Shown here piece by piece: positions 29,682 through 37,543 of a stretch of 64,000 nt of DNA (positions are counted from its first letter, which is position 1; each line of letters opens with the position of its first letter). Made by a program: the position numbers and the translations under genes. Origin of the DNA: Sinorhizobium kostiense. Lineage in GTDB: Bacteria; Pseudomonadota; Alphaproteobacteria; Rhizobiales; Rhizobiaceae. The stretch spans positions 806,001 through 870,000 of the forward strand of contig NZ_JAGILA010000002.1 of assembly GCF_017874595.1 (NCBI RefSeq). The letters are read 5' to 3'. The notes under the pieces were generated by a model. That model was not told where the DNA came from. It searched no databases and saw nothing but the letters and a program-made list of their open reading frames with translations.

Positions 29682-31092
29682 TCCCCGTCCATCCCTCTGC
29701 CATCTCGACGCGGCCGCCGTCCTGCCGCTGATGTCCCTGGCTGCCACCGTCGCCGGCACGCTCCCGGCCCGGTTGTCCAGGCTGTGACTGCGCCTGGGAA
29801 CCGCCGCCGCTCGACGCATCGCTGCCGCCGTTGAACGTGACGTTCACCTGGTCCACGGCAAAGCCTTGGGCGCGCAGAGCCTTTACCATTTCGCTCTGGT
29901 CGTCCCGCAGCTGACGGAAAGCCTCGCCGGTTTCCACCTTCAGCTCGACGTGAAGCTCTTCATCCTTCAGGCGCAGCGTTGCCGTCACCGTGCCTAGCTC
30001 AATCGGGTGCATCTGAATCTTGAGCGTGTTCAGCACCTTGCCGGCTTGATTCCACGTCTCCGGCTGCGTCAGCGAACTGGACTGGAGGGCAAGCGCCCAT
30101 TCGCCATCACCGGCGATCGCGCCCGCAACCGAAGCCGAATTCGCGTTCATCGCCACGCCGAGATAGCGGCGCGCTTCCAGAACCGTTACAGTTTCGGCCC
30201 GCGCTGCCGCCGACGACACGCCACTCTCGACGACGCGCTCGCCATCCCTGGAGATGCTCATCGACACGGCCTGTCCCGTGCCGTCGGCGCGAGCGAAGCG
30301 GAAAAGCCGCTCCGAGGCCGCCTCGTCTGGCTGCTTCCCGGACTGCACCTCATCGCTGGTCGCGAGCTCGGCCGATGTGCTGCCGGCGACCGTCGCGGAC
30401 TGTTGAGTGGCCACGCCATCGCTCGAGGCACGCACAGCCTTGCCCTCCGCCGGCATGCGCCCCGGCGCCGGACCGGCGAGCAAGGTCAAAAGATCACTGA
30501 CGGCTTCCTTTGTGGGCCCGGCGGGGTCGGGGGGAGCGTAGGTTCCATCATTGCCGTGCGCTCCTCCGGTCGCTTCCGCGGAGCCGCGCGAACCGGCGCC
30601 CCAAGTCTCCTCGCCCACGGCTTCGCCCGCTGCCGTGGCATGCTCCAACATCTGCCCGTTTCGATCGTCCTTTGCCTTGGCGCCTGGCGCATGTGCCCGA
30701 TGCTCGGCGGCTTCCCTGCCCGATGGCTTCGCCTTTCCAGCCATTTGCGGCAGTCGCGTTACATTCTGACGGTCGTCGACCGCCAGCGATGAATGCTCCT
30801 GCGCGGACGGCGCTTGCTGGAACGCAGCCGAGAAGCGGGAACTTGCTTCAAGCTCATCGCTCGCGATCACGAGGCCGGCCCCGCGACTGCCGACATCCGC
30901 TTGCCCGATTCCGGCCAGCTCGCCGGCTTTGCCTGCCGTTGCGCCTTGTCCCTGCGTCTTCTGGCGGCCGGCATCGGCAACCGCGCTCTCGAAGGCTCCG
31001 GGCTCGCCTGCGGGTTGGTCCTTTGCGCCTTGCCGGGCGTCGGACTTACCCGGGCTCGCAGGCGCACGCAAAGTCTGTTCAAGAGGGTTCAT
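29617..31092 (-). CDS. fliK: Flagellar hook-length control protein (formerly MotD)
   Basis: A 491-residue protein. A long, low-complexity, Ala/Gly/Glu-rich N-terminal part acts as the ruler and export region. The C-terminal FliK core is around residues 365-430, with IQMHPIELGTVTATLRL and LRDDQSEMVKALRAQGFAVDQVNV. A Gln/Gly/Ser-rich tail follows. FliK measures the hook and switches export specificity through FlhB. It overlaps motC by four bases; in S. meliloti this gene was first named motD for its place in the mot operon. Confidence 0.9.
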   Translation of the reverse strand: MNPLEQTLRAPASPGKSDARQGAKDQPAGEPGAFESAVADAGRQKTQGQGATAGKAGELAGIGQADVGSRGAGLVIASDELEASSRFSAAFQQAPSAQEHSSLAVDDRQNVTRLPQMAGKAKPSGREAAEHRAHAPGAKAKDDRNGQMLEHATAAGEAVGEETWGAGSRGSAEATGGAHGNDGTYAPPDPAGPTKEAVSDLLTLLAGPAPGRMPAEGKAVRASSDGVATQQSATVAGSTSAELATSDEVQSGKQPDEAASERLFRFARADGTGQAVSMSISRDGERVVESGVSSAAARAETVTVLEARRYLGVAMNANSASVAGAIAGDGEWALALQSSSLTQPETWNQAGKVLNTLKIQMHPIELGTVTATLRLKDEELHVELKVETGEAFRQLRDDQSEMVKALRAQGFAVDQVNVTFNGGSDASSGGGSQAQSQPGQPGRERAGDGGSQGHQRQDGGRVEMAEGWTGNDGTDEASIGAERARTGGVYM

Positions 31093-32384
31093 CGTACCTC
31101 CTCCTCCAGGAGCGCATCGATCTCCTTGAGCTTGGATAGGCCGCCCGCCAGGAAATCATCAAAAGCCGGGTCGGTCGACGCGGCGATCTCGGCGCCGCCT
31201 GGCGCCTCGCGCGTGGCGGCCTCGGCTGGCGGTGCAAAGGGGCTCATGCCGCTTCCCGTTTCCTCCGGCCCTGGCTCGCTTTCGGTCCCAAGGTCTTTCG
31301 TCAGTGTAGCCAGGGACGCTTGCGCGGGACTTACATCCTGAGGTGGTCGAACGACCGCATCGGCAATCGCTTTGGCCGCCTGCCGTAAGGCACGGTCGCG
31401 CTGGGACAGCTTTTCTTCCGGGATGGCCGTGATCGTCTGCGCTGCAGCGAAAACATCGTCCGACGGAACGGAAGCGAGCCCCTGATAGAAGCTCGCGAGC
31501 ATCTGCGATTGCGAACCGCTGGCCCCCGCCAGTTCTTCGGCGCGTCTGGACGCGAGCAGCGCCAGCGGCTGATGGCCGGCGATTGCCGCCCGCCGCGCGA
31601 TGCGCAGATAGACCTCGCGCTGGCGCGGCGGATCCATAAATCCAAGAACCTCTGCGACCCTCTGCTCGGCCGTCTCGCCGAGATGGACGACCGCGAGTTC
31701 GACGAACACGTCGGCAAACTGGCTAGCATAGGGCGACGTCATATAGCGCCGCGCGTAATTCAGCGCGTAACGGAAGCCTCTCTCGGGTTCATCGGCCTCT
31801 GCCGCGAGCGCCACGGAGCGCCGAAGCGCCGCTTCCTCGATGATGGATCCCGGTGCCGTCAGGCGCGCCCAGTCGTAATATTTCATCGCGGCGACCGGAT
31901 CCTGCTGCGCCGTGGCGTTGCCGAGAACCAGGAAGACGTAGGGAGCAATGAAGGAGTTTTTATATTCGGGAGCAGCCTTGGAGAGTGTCTCGACGATCAG
32001 CGGTCCCTTGCCGCGCAGATATTGCCGCAGCGAGTCGGTGACGCGCGAGTCGAAATTGCCCTCGACATCCCGGTCCGTCAGAAGGTCGAGCGTCTCCGGA
32101 TTGCCGCCGCTCATGACATAGACGAGCGCGGCATCGACATTGCGGGGATCCCGGAAGAGGGATGGATCGGCCGTCCGCAGGCGCTTGTCGATCTCGCCCA
32201 GTATGAAACGCTGCATCTCGATCGCTGAGTGATCGCCGAGCACGACCGAATCCTGGATGTATTGCAGCGACCGGATCAACTTGAAGGGCGCGAGTTCTTC
32301 CATCTCGCTGGCCCGTGCGGACCCGATCGCTAGCGGGACCGTCAGAACCGATGTCACCAGAATGCTGCGCAACCGCTTCAACAT
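31089..32384 (-). CDS. motC: Periplasmic motility protein MotC
   Basis: A 431-residue exported protein with a signal peptide (RLRSILVTSVLTVPLAIGSARAS). The rest is largely helical and repeat-like (many A/E/R-rich helices), ending in a Pro/Glu-rich linker and FDDFLAGGLSKLKEIDALL. MotC is known in Sinorhizobium as a periplasmic partner that binds MotB and controls motor torque; it is stabilised by MotE, encoded at 40965-41504. The gene lies six bases after motB. Confidence 0.9.
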   Translation of the reverse strand: MLKRLRSILVTSVLTVPLAIGSARASEMEELAPFKLIRSLQYIQDSVVLGDHSAIEMQRFILGEIDKRLRTADPSLFRDPRNVDAALVYVMSGGNPETLDLLTDRDVEGNFDSRVTDSLRQYLRGKGPLIVETLSKAAPEYKNSFIAPYVFLVLGNATAQQDPVAAMKYYDWARLTAPGSIIEEAALRRSVALAAEADEPERGFRYALNYARRYMTSPYASQFADVFVELAVVHLGETAEQRVAEVLGFMDPPRQREVYLRIARRAAIAGHQPLALLASRRAEELAGASGSQSQMLASFYQGLASVPSDDVFAAAQTITAIPEEKLSQRDRALRQAAKAIADAVVRPPQDVSPAQASLATLTKDLGTESEPGPEETGSGMSPFAPPAEAATREAPGGAEIAASTDPAFDDFLAGGLSKLKEIDALLEEEVR

Positions 32385-32390
32385 TTCAAT

Positions 32391-33623
32391 TCAACCCTGC
32401 CCCGCCTGCAACAGGATCTCGATCCGCCGGTTGGCGGGCGCATAGGGATCGTCGGGAACCTGCAGGCGGCGGTCGGCGAAGCCGCTGATCTGGCTGACGC
32501 GCTCTTCCTTGAGGCCGCCGCGAACCAGCATGTAATAAGCGCTCTGGGCACGCGCCGCCGACAGGCGCCAGTTGTCATAGGTCCCGTCCTTGAACGGCCG
32601 CCCGTCCGTGTGCCCTCTGATGGCGACGGCACCCTGACGCCCGGCGAGCAGCGTGCCGATCTTCTCCATGGCGAGCACGAGCTCCTTTTGCGGCACGGCG
32701 GAGCCAACGGCGAACATCGGTGCGTCCGACTGTTCGCTGATCGTGACCAGCAGCCCGCCCTCCGTCGGGGTCACCGCGAGCCCCTCGAGCAGCCGTCCGG
32801 CCTCGCCGGCCACCGCCCTGCGGATTTCCGCCTTAAGCGCGTCGGCCTGCCTCTGTTTTTCCTGCTCCTGGTCCTGCGCTTGTACTTCGTCGCCGGGCGC
32901 GTGGCCGTCCTTTGGGTCCTGGTGTTCGCCCTCGGCCGCAAGTTCGACGGGCTTCTCGCCATCGGCAGGCCGTTGCTCTACCTGCTTGCCGGGTTCGGTA
33001 TTCCGCCCCGCCGTCAGCGCGCCGCCATCTTGCGCGTTGCCGGCGTCCTTGACCTCGACCTGCTTCGTCCAGAAGTCCGGGTCGAAAGGATCGCGAAAGG
33101 CCTCGCCGCCATCGGCGCCGCTCGCGGGACCGGACTGTGCTGCCCCGCCGTCACCCTTGGAGCTGATATTGGCTTGCTGGCCGACCTCCTGGGCGATCTC
33201 GGAAAGAACCGAATAGGGATTTTCAAAGAAATCGGCATCGGAATATTGGGTTTCTTCCCCCGAAGTCGCGGTCAACTGATCGCCGGTCCTGGCGGTGCCG
33301 CCGGATTTCGCCTGCTCGCCTTCAGCCTTCGAGCGCTGCTGCGTCTCCTCGCCTTGCGCATCCTTTGCGGGATCCTTCAAACCCTTCTCGGACGGCTTCT
33401 CCTGGGTGAGCTGCACGGGATTGAAATAGGCGGCGATTGCCGCCTTGGTCTCCTCGTTCGCAGCATTGATCAGCCACATTACGAGGAAGAAGGCCATCAT
33501 CGCGGTCATGAAGTCGGCATAGGCGATCTTCCACGCTCCGCCGTGGTGATCGCCATGGCCGCCGCCGTTGCGCTTGACGACGATGATTTCGTTCTTGCCG
33601 TTGTGATGGCTCTCGTTACTCAT
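32391..33623 (-). CDS. motB: Flagellar motor stator protein MotB
   Basis: A 410-residue stator subunit. After a His/Gly-rich cytoplasmic tail comes one membrane helix, AYADFMTAMMAFFLVMWLI, with the proton-carrying Asp at D37. The periplasmic part has a long Asp/Gln/Lys-rich linker (residues 80-270), longer than in enterics and the likely MotC-binding region. The C-terminal OmpA-like peptidoglycan-binding domain includes IRGHTDGRPF and SAARAQSAYYML. ATG 33623 overlaps the stop of the upstream FliH-like gene (ATGA). Confidence 0.94.
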   Translation of the reverse strand: MSNESHHNGKNEIIVVKRNGGGHGDHHGGAWKIAYADFMTAMMAFFLVMWLINAANEETKAAIAAYFNPVQLTQEKPSEKGLKDPAKDAQGEETQQRSKAEGEQAKSGGTARTGDQLTATSGEETQYSDADFFENPYSVLSEIAQEVGQQANISSKGDGGAAQSGPASGADGGEAFRDPFDPDFWTKQVEVKDAGNAQDGGALTAGRNTEPGKQVEQRPADGEKPVELAAEGEHQDPKDGHAPGDEVQAQDQEQEKQRQADALKAEIRRAVAGEAGRLLEGLAVTPTEGGLLVTISEQSDAPMFAVGSAVPQKELVLAMEKIGTLLAGRQGAVAIRGHTDGRPFKDGTYDNWRLSAARAQSAYYMLVRGGLKEERVSQISGFADRRLQVPDDPYAPANRRIEILLQAGQG

Positions 33624-34270
33624 GCCAAAACCTTCCGAACGGTGTCGGACCATGCCGCCATCCTTGTGACCAGGATCGCGTCACCGAATTCAACTGCGAG
33701 ATCGACGTCGGCGGTCTCGACATGGCGGAACACCATCGTGTCGTCGGGGAGATGCCGCTTCAGCGCCTCGAAAAGGGCGGCCGGCCCCCTTACGGTAATT
33801 GCAAGGCCTTCGCCCGCTGCCATGCCCTGTAGGACCATGCTCGCGAGGTTCTCGATGGCGCGCGCGCGCAGCGCTTCCTCCATGACCGGCGCCAGCACGC
33901 GCGCCGTCTGGTCCCCGAGCGCCATCCCCAGCCTCTCCGTCATCTCGGCGAACTGGGCGGCAAGCTTGTGCGCCACCTCCTCCTCGAGGCGCCGCGACAA
34001 GCTCTCGATTTCCCTCGCGTGACGGGTCTTCAGTTCGGCAATCTCACGCTGGTGCTCGGCCACGAGTTCGCCGGTCGCCTCGGCGCGGCCCGCTTCGAAA
34101 GCGGCGCGGCGCTCGGCATCGACGTCGATCTCGGGCATCATGGGTCTCTCGCCGGATCCGCTGGCGCAAACGCCTCCGTCCATATCCGGAAAATACTTCG
34201 GCGGCATGCGCGTGAGCTCGATCTTCGGCGCGCTGAAATCCTTGAGATAGCGGGAGAGCGACGCACTCAT
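33620..34270 (-). CDS. Candidate flagellar ATPase regulator FliH
   Basis: A 216-residue soluble protein starting MSASLSRYLKDFSAPKIEL. The N-terminal 50 residues look unstructured. Residues 50-125 form a charged coiled coil (AAFEAGRAEATGELVAEHQREIAELK). The C-terminal domain, ending DVDLAVEFGDAILVTRMAAWSDTVRKVL, matches the layout of FliH/YscL/V-ATPase-E proteins, where a final beta strand and helix bind the FliI ATPase. No other FliH is visible near fliI. It is coupled to motB by an ATGA overlap. The upstream extension to 34489 lacks conserved features. Confidence 0.55.
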   Translation of the reverse strand: MSASLSRYLKDFSAPKIELTRMPPKYFPDMDGGVCASGSGERPMMPEIDVDAERRAAFEAGRAEATGELVAEHQREIAELKTRHAREIESLSRRLEEEVAHKLAAQFAEMTERLGMALGDQTARVLAPVMEEALRARAIENLASMVLQGMAAGEGLAITVRGPAALFEALKRHLPDDTMVFRHVETADVDLAVEFGDAILVTRMAAWSDTVRKVLA

Positions 34271-34543
34271 GGGCGCCTCCGCCCCGCGAATGCCGGCGCG
34301 CTCCGCCTTGCCGGCAGAGACAGCCCCTTGCACCGGATATCGAAAGAGCCTGACACGTCTTAAATGTCTCCCTCGGTCCCGGCAGTCACCAGAGCGACGG
34401 GACCCCACATCTTCGATAGCACCGGTTCGCATTAGGCGACCCACTCGAAGGACCGGTGCAGCGGCGGCGCAATCCATCTTGGCCGGCAATCATACGACTG
34501 CGAGGAAAGGCTATCGGGTCAAACTTGTGCGAAAATGAAGGTG

Positions 34544-34575
34544 TTGGACCGCGCCAGGGCAATAGCGCGGTCCAA
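34544..34575 (-). terminator. Strong hairpin between flaC and the FliH-like gene
   Basis: Perfect ten-base arms TTGGACCGCG/CGCGGTCCAA with a 12-base loop. Read on the minus strand it is followed by CACCTTCATTTT, a weak T-rich tail. It lies about 270 bases upstream of the FliH-like start and downstream of flaC, so it can separate the flagellin transcript from the mot operon. Confidence 0.5.
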
Positions 34576-34660
34576 CCGGCTTCCGACACGCCGATGACCG
34601 GCGGCGCGGCGGAAGGAAGGGGTTGAAATCAGGTTGCGGCTTCTCGGGCACATGCATGAA

Positions 34661-34683
34661 CCCCTCCCCACAAGTGGGAGGGG
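34661..34683. repeat. CCCCTCCC/GGGAGGGG hairpin repeat, copy 1
   Basis: Eight-base perfect arms with a seven-base loop. The same arms recur at 34772-34793. Such C-rich/G-rich hairpins are a common dispersed intergenic repeat in rhizobia and give spurious Pro/Gly-rich reading frames. It lies downstream of flaC. Confidence 0.65.
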
Positions 34684-34771
34684 CAAGAGTGTGCCGCACC
34701 GCCTCCGGTACATTCACCCTCTCTCCCAGCAGCCACGCCGAGAGGAGCGGAGCGGGGAGCGGCAGTCTAAG

Positions 34772-34793
34772 CCCCTCCCCTTGTAGGGAGGGG
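34772..34793. repeat. CCCCTCCC/GGGAGGGG hairpin repeat, copy 2
   Basis: The same arms as copy 1 with a six-base loop, in the same orientation 111 bases away and starting 50 bases beyond the flaC stop. The block between the copies looks like part of one repeat unit. It could act as the 3' stabilising structure of flaC mRNA. Confidence 0.65.
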
Positions 34794-34842
34794 TTGGGGA
34801 GGGATTTGTTCTCTCCCACTCCTCACCCGCCGGAACCTGCCC

Positions 34843-35808
34843 TTACTGCTGGAACAGGCGCAGGATGTTCTCGGAGTTGGTGTTCGCGATCGAGAGCGAC
34901 TGGATGCCGAGCTGCTGCTGCGTCTGCAGCGCCTTGAGCCGCGTCGATTCCTCGTTCATGTCCGCGTCGACCAGGCGGCCGACTCCCTTGTCGATCACAT
35001 CCATGAGGTTCGCCACGAAACTCTCCTGCATTTCGATGCGGCTACTGACAGCACCGAGAGTCGAGGCGGAGTCGGTCAACTGCTGGATGAGGTTATCAAC
35101 GACGCGGATCATGTCGGTCAGCTCGGCATCCGTCGTGGCGTCGTCGAGCTCGATCTCGGTCGCGCCCGCGGGAGCGGTGCCGACCGCAAGCAGGTAATAT
35201 TCCCGCGGCGTACCCGTCGTATTCGGGTCAAGGGCGTCCGCGTCCACCGCCTTGGTAAGCATGCCGCGGCTTGCATCCTGCACATCCACCAGCACGGATG
35301 TGGACGTATCGTAATCGAGCTTCGAGACCGTGACGCTGCCGTCGGCGCTTCGATTGAAGGAGGCGACGACGGACTTCGTGCCGATCGCCGCCGCCGCCTC
35401 GTTATAGAGCCAGTTCTCACCTGAGAAGGACGCCGACTGCGCGGCCGAGACCAGCTGGCTTTTCAGCTGGGCCATTTCCGAGTTGATCTTGTCCTTGTCG
35501 ACGCCAGGCTCCGCCGCAGCCACGAGCTTGGATTTGATCTCGCTCATGACCTCTACGACGGTATCCAGTCCGGCATAGAAGGTGTCTACCTTCGCGGCCC
35601 CCAGGCCGAGCGCATCGTGAACGGTGTCGAGGGCCGAATTGTCGGAGCGCATCGTGGTCGCGATCGACCAGTAGGCGGCGTTATCGGCCGCGGTCTCAAC
35701 GCGATAGCCGGAGGAGATTCGGCTCTGGGTGATTTCGAGGTTTCGATTGATCGCGCGCAGGGTCTGCAATGCAGCCATGGCGGCTGGATTGGTCAAAATG
35801 CTGGTCAT
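34843..35808 (-). CDS. flaC: Flagellin, shorter divergent member (FlaC-like)
   Basis: A 321-residue flagellin. The conserved N-terminal (MTSILTNPAAMAALQTLRAINRNLE, AYWSIATTMRSDNSALDT) and C-terminal (LVDADMNEESTRLKALQTQQQLG) D0/D1 coils are intact. The surface-exposed middle is about 70 residues shorter than in the two neighbouring flagellins and unrelated to their shared central block. It begins with its own leader (GTTAAC cluster plus hairpin), so it is probably monocistronic. In S. meliloti FlaC is a secondary filament subunit; the letter is assigned by gene order and length only. Confidence 0.85.
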   Translation of the reverse strand: MTSILTNPAAMAALQTLRAINRNLEITQSRISSGYRVETAADNAAYWSIATTMRSDNSALDTVHDALGLGAAKVDTFYAGLDTVVEVMSEIKSKLVAAAEPGVDKDKINSEMAQLKSQLVSAAQSASFSGENWLYNEAAAAIGTKSVVASFNRSADGSVTVSKLDYDTSTSVLVDVQDASRGMLTKAVDADALDPNTTGTPREYYLLAVGTAPAGATEIELDDATTDAELTDMIRVVDNLIQQLTDSASTLGAVSSRIEMQESFVANLMDVIDKGVGRLVDADMNEESTRLKALQTQQQLGIQSLSIANTNSENILRLFQQ

Positions 35809-35957
35809 TGATGTTTGCCCTGTTGGGAAAGGAGCATCCGGGTGAGAGCCCGGCGCGACAGTGCGGCGTCATGCGCGCTGGCGCCTCCTTTGCCCTGGGC
35901 GGCCAGACCGTCGTCCTTAACAAAGCGTTAACGTGAAATGGTTAACAATGCGTTAAC
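35809..35957 (-). promoter_or_regulatory. flaC promoter/leader region with three GTTAAC palindromes and a leader hairpin
   Basis: Moving upstream from the start: a leader hairpin with arms CCGGG/CCCGG (35838-35842 and 35849-35853), an 11-base element GCATGACGCCG (minus strand of 35864-35874) found before all three flagellins, and three GTTAAC palindromes at 35927, 35941 and 35952 within 31 bases. The region between is GC-rich. The 320-base gap to the next gene holds only this and a terminator. Confidence 0.55.
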
Positions 35958-36059
35958 GCGGTTAAGGGATGATTAGGATAATGAAGAAAGAGTTGAGTGG
36001 CGAAGTGGAACGGACCGACCAAGTGCTGGATTGTGGCGCTCCCGTTGGGGTGACGCAAA

Positions 36060-36087
36060 AAACCGCGCCTCTTGCGAAGCGCGGTTT
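36060..36087 (-). terminator. Rho-independent terminator of the second flagellin gene
   Basis: A hairpin with nine-base perfect arms AAACCGCGC/GCGCGGTTT and a ten-base loop, 41 bases past the stop codon. The minus-strand reading continues the arm's T-run (GCGCGGTTTTTTGCG), the standard terminator layout. Confidence 0.85.
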
Positions 36088-36128
36088 CGATTTCGATGAG
36101 GAGGAGATTATCCCTTTGCCTGTTCCGA

Positions 36129-37298
36129 TTAACGGAAGAGGGTGAGGATGTTTTCCGAGGAAGTGTTGGCGATCGACAGCGACTGGATGGCGAGCTGCTG
36201 CTGCGTCTGCAGTGCCTTGAGGCGGGTCGATTCTTCGTTCATGTCGGCATCGACAAGACGGCCGACGCCGGAGTCGATCGAGTCGGTCAGCTTGGAGACG
36301 AACTCGCTCTGGAGGTCGATGCGCATGCCGATCGAACCAAGGTCGGCGGCCGCACTGGTCATCGAGGTGAGGGCATCGTCAACCATCTGGATGAGCTGAT
36401 CGAGCTGGCCGCTGGTCGTGGTCCCGCTGATCTGCAGGGTCGAGACGGATGCGGTCGTGACCGTGGCCGGTGCAGCCGTCGTGTCCACTGCCCAAAGCGT
36501 GGTACCATCGTCATACGCCACTTCCTGCGTCGGCACAGTGGTCTGGTCGACAGCGGCTACCCAGGTGTCGTCTGCTACCTTGACGTAGCTCAGGGCACCG
36601 CCCGTTGCGGAATTGCCCGTGAACACGCTGCCTGCATCGGCGATGACATCGTCAGTCGTGTATGTCGTGACGGTATAGGCCGAGATTACGCCGCCGACAT
36701 TGATGTTCAATGTGATGCTGTCGTCTTCGATCGAGGTCAGCGAGTCGAGAATGGCAGTGTTGCCGACCGTGTCGAAGAGAACACTCGTGGTGCTGAGATC
36801 GTAGTCGACCTTTTTGACGGAAACGTTACCCGAGGCGTCGCGAACGAAGGAGGCAACAACGCTCTTCGTGACAGTGCCGCCGCTCAGGTCGGCCTGCAGC
36901 CAGTTTTCACCGGAGAAGGAAGCCGCTTCGGAGATGCTCGTGAGCTGGTCCTGAAGCTGGGCGATTTCTTCCTGGATTTTGGTTTTGTCGACGCCGTCCT
37001 CGGTGGCGGCAACAAGCTTCTTCTTGATTTCCTTCACGACTTCGATGGCCGACTCCATACCGGCGTAAGCCGTGTCGACCTTGGCGGCGCCGAGGCCGAG
37101 CGCGTCCTGGACGGCGGAAAGCGCCATGTTGTCGGAACGCATGGTCGTTGCGATCGACCAATAGGCGGCGTTGTCAGCGGCTTCGCCAACACGCAGGCCG
37201 GAGGAGACGTGGGCCTGCGTCTCTTCCATGTTGGAACCGATAGAGCGCAGGGTCTGGAGCGCGGCCATGGCCGCGATGTTGGTCAAAATGCTTGTCAT
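36129..37298 (-). CDS. flaB: Flagellin (FlaB/FlaD-like)
   Basis: A 389-residue flagellin with intact terminal D0/D1 helices (MTSILTNIAAMAALQTLRSI; ESTRLKALQTQQQLAIQSL). Residues 125-181 are identical to the same span of the 37544-38713 flagellin although the DNA differs at many synonymous positions. Divergence between the two lies mainly in the first 45 residues and in the variable outer domain. It has its own terminator and leader, so it is a single-gene transcript. Whether it corresponds to flaB or flaD of S. meliloti cannot be decided here. Confidence 0.92.
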   Translation of the reverse strand: MTSILTNIAAMAALQTLRSIGSNMEETQAHVSSGLRVGEAADNAAYWSIATTMRSDNMALSAVQDALGLGAAKVDTAYAGMESAIEVVKEIKKKLVAATEDGVDKTKIQEEIAQLQDQLTSISEAASFSGENWLQADLSGGTVTKSVVASFVRDASGNVSVKKVDYDLSTTSVLFDTVGNTAILDSLTSIEDDSITLNINVGGVISAYTVTTYTTDDVIADAGSVFTGNSATGGALSYVKVADDTWVAAVDQTTVPTQEVAYDDGTTLWAVDTTAAPATVTTASVSTLQISGTTTSGQLDQLIQMVDDALTSMTSAAADLGSIGMRIDLQSEFVSKLTDSIDSGVGRLVDADMNEESTRLKALQTQQQLAIQSLSIANTSSENILTLFR

Positions 37299-37362
37299 GG
37301 ATGGTGCCCCTTGATGGCTGATTTATTAAAGGGACATTCCGGGTCGCACCGGGAACGGCAGT

Positions 37363-37443
37363 CAGCGTCATGCTTGCTAACCAGTTGATAAACAAGGTCA
37401 ACCCGCCGTTTCGATAGCGCCATCTAACCTTACTATGGTTAAC
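37363..37443 (-). promoter_or_regulatory. Promoter/leader elements of the second flagellin
   Basis: GCATGACGCTG (minus strand of 37363-37373) lies 65 bases before the start and matches the element in front of the other two flagellins. GTTAAC is at 37438-37443 in the context ATGGTTAACGAAT. Between element and start is a CCCGG-type imperfect hairpin followed by AATGTCCC, also shared with the first flagellin. Confidence 0.5.
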
Positions 37444-37469
37444 GAATGCTGAAGCAGTATCACAAAAAT

Positions 37470-37502
37470 GAAGAACCGCGCCCGTGGCGGGCGCGGTTCT
37501 TC
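37470..37502 (-). terminator. Rho-independent terminator of the first flagellin gene
   Basis: Fifteen-base perfect arms (starting GAAGAACCGCGCCCG) around a three-base loop, followed on the minus strand by CATTTTTGTG. It is very stable and lies 42 bases past the stop codon. Confidence 0.9.
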
Positions 37503-37543
37503 GGAGTTGGCCTGTGCGGGTCAGCCGCCCGCACTGGAGACCA

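Noticed and set aside
34511-34819. Short minus-strand open frame rich in Pro/Leu/Gly downstream of flaC
   Set aside because: Generated by the CCCCTCCC hairpin repeats; such repeat-derived frames are common artefacts in rhizobia.
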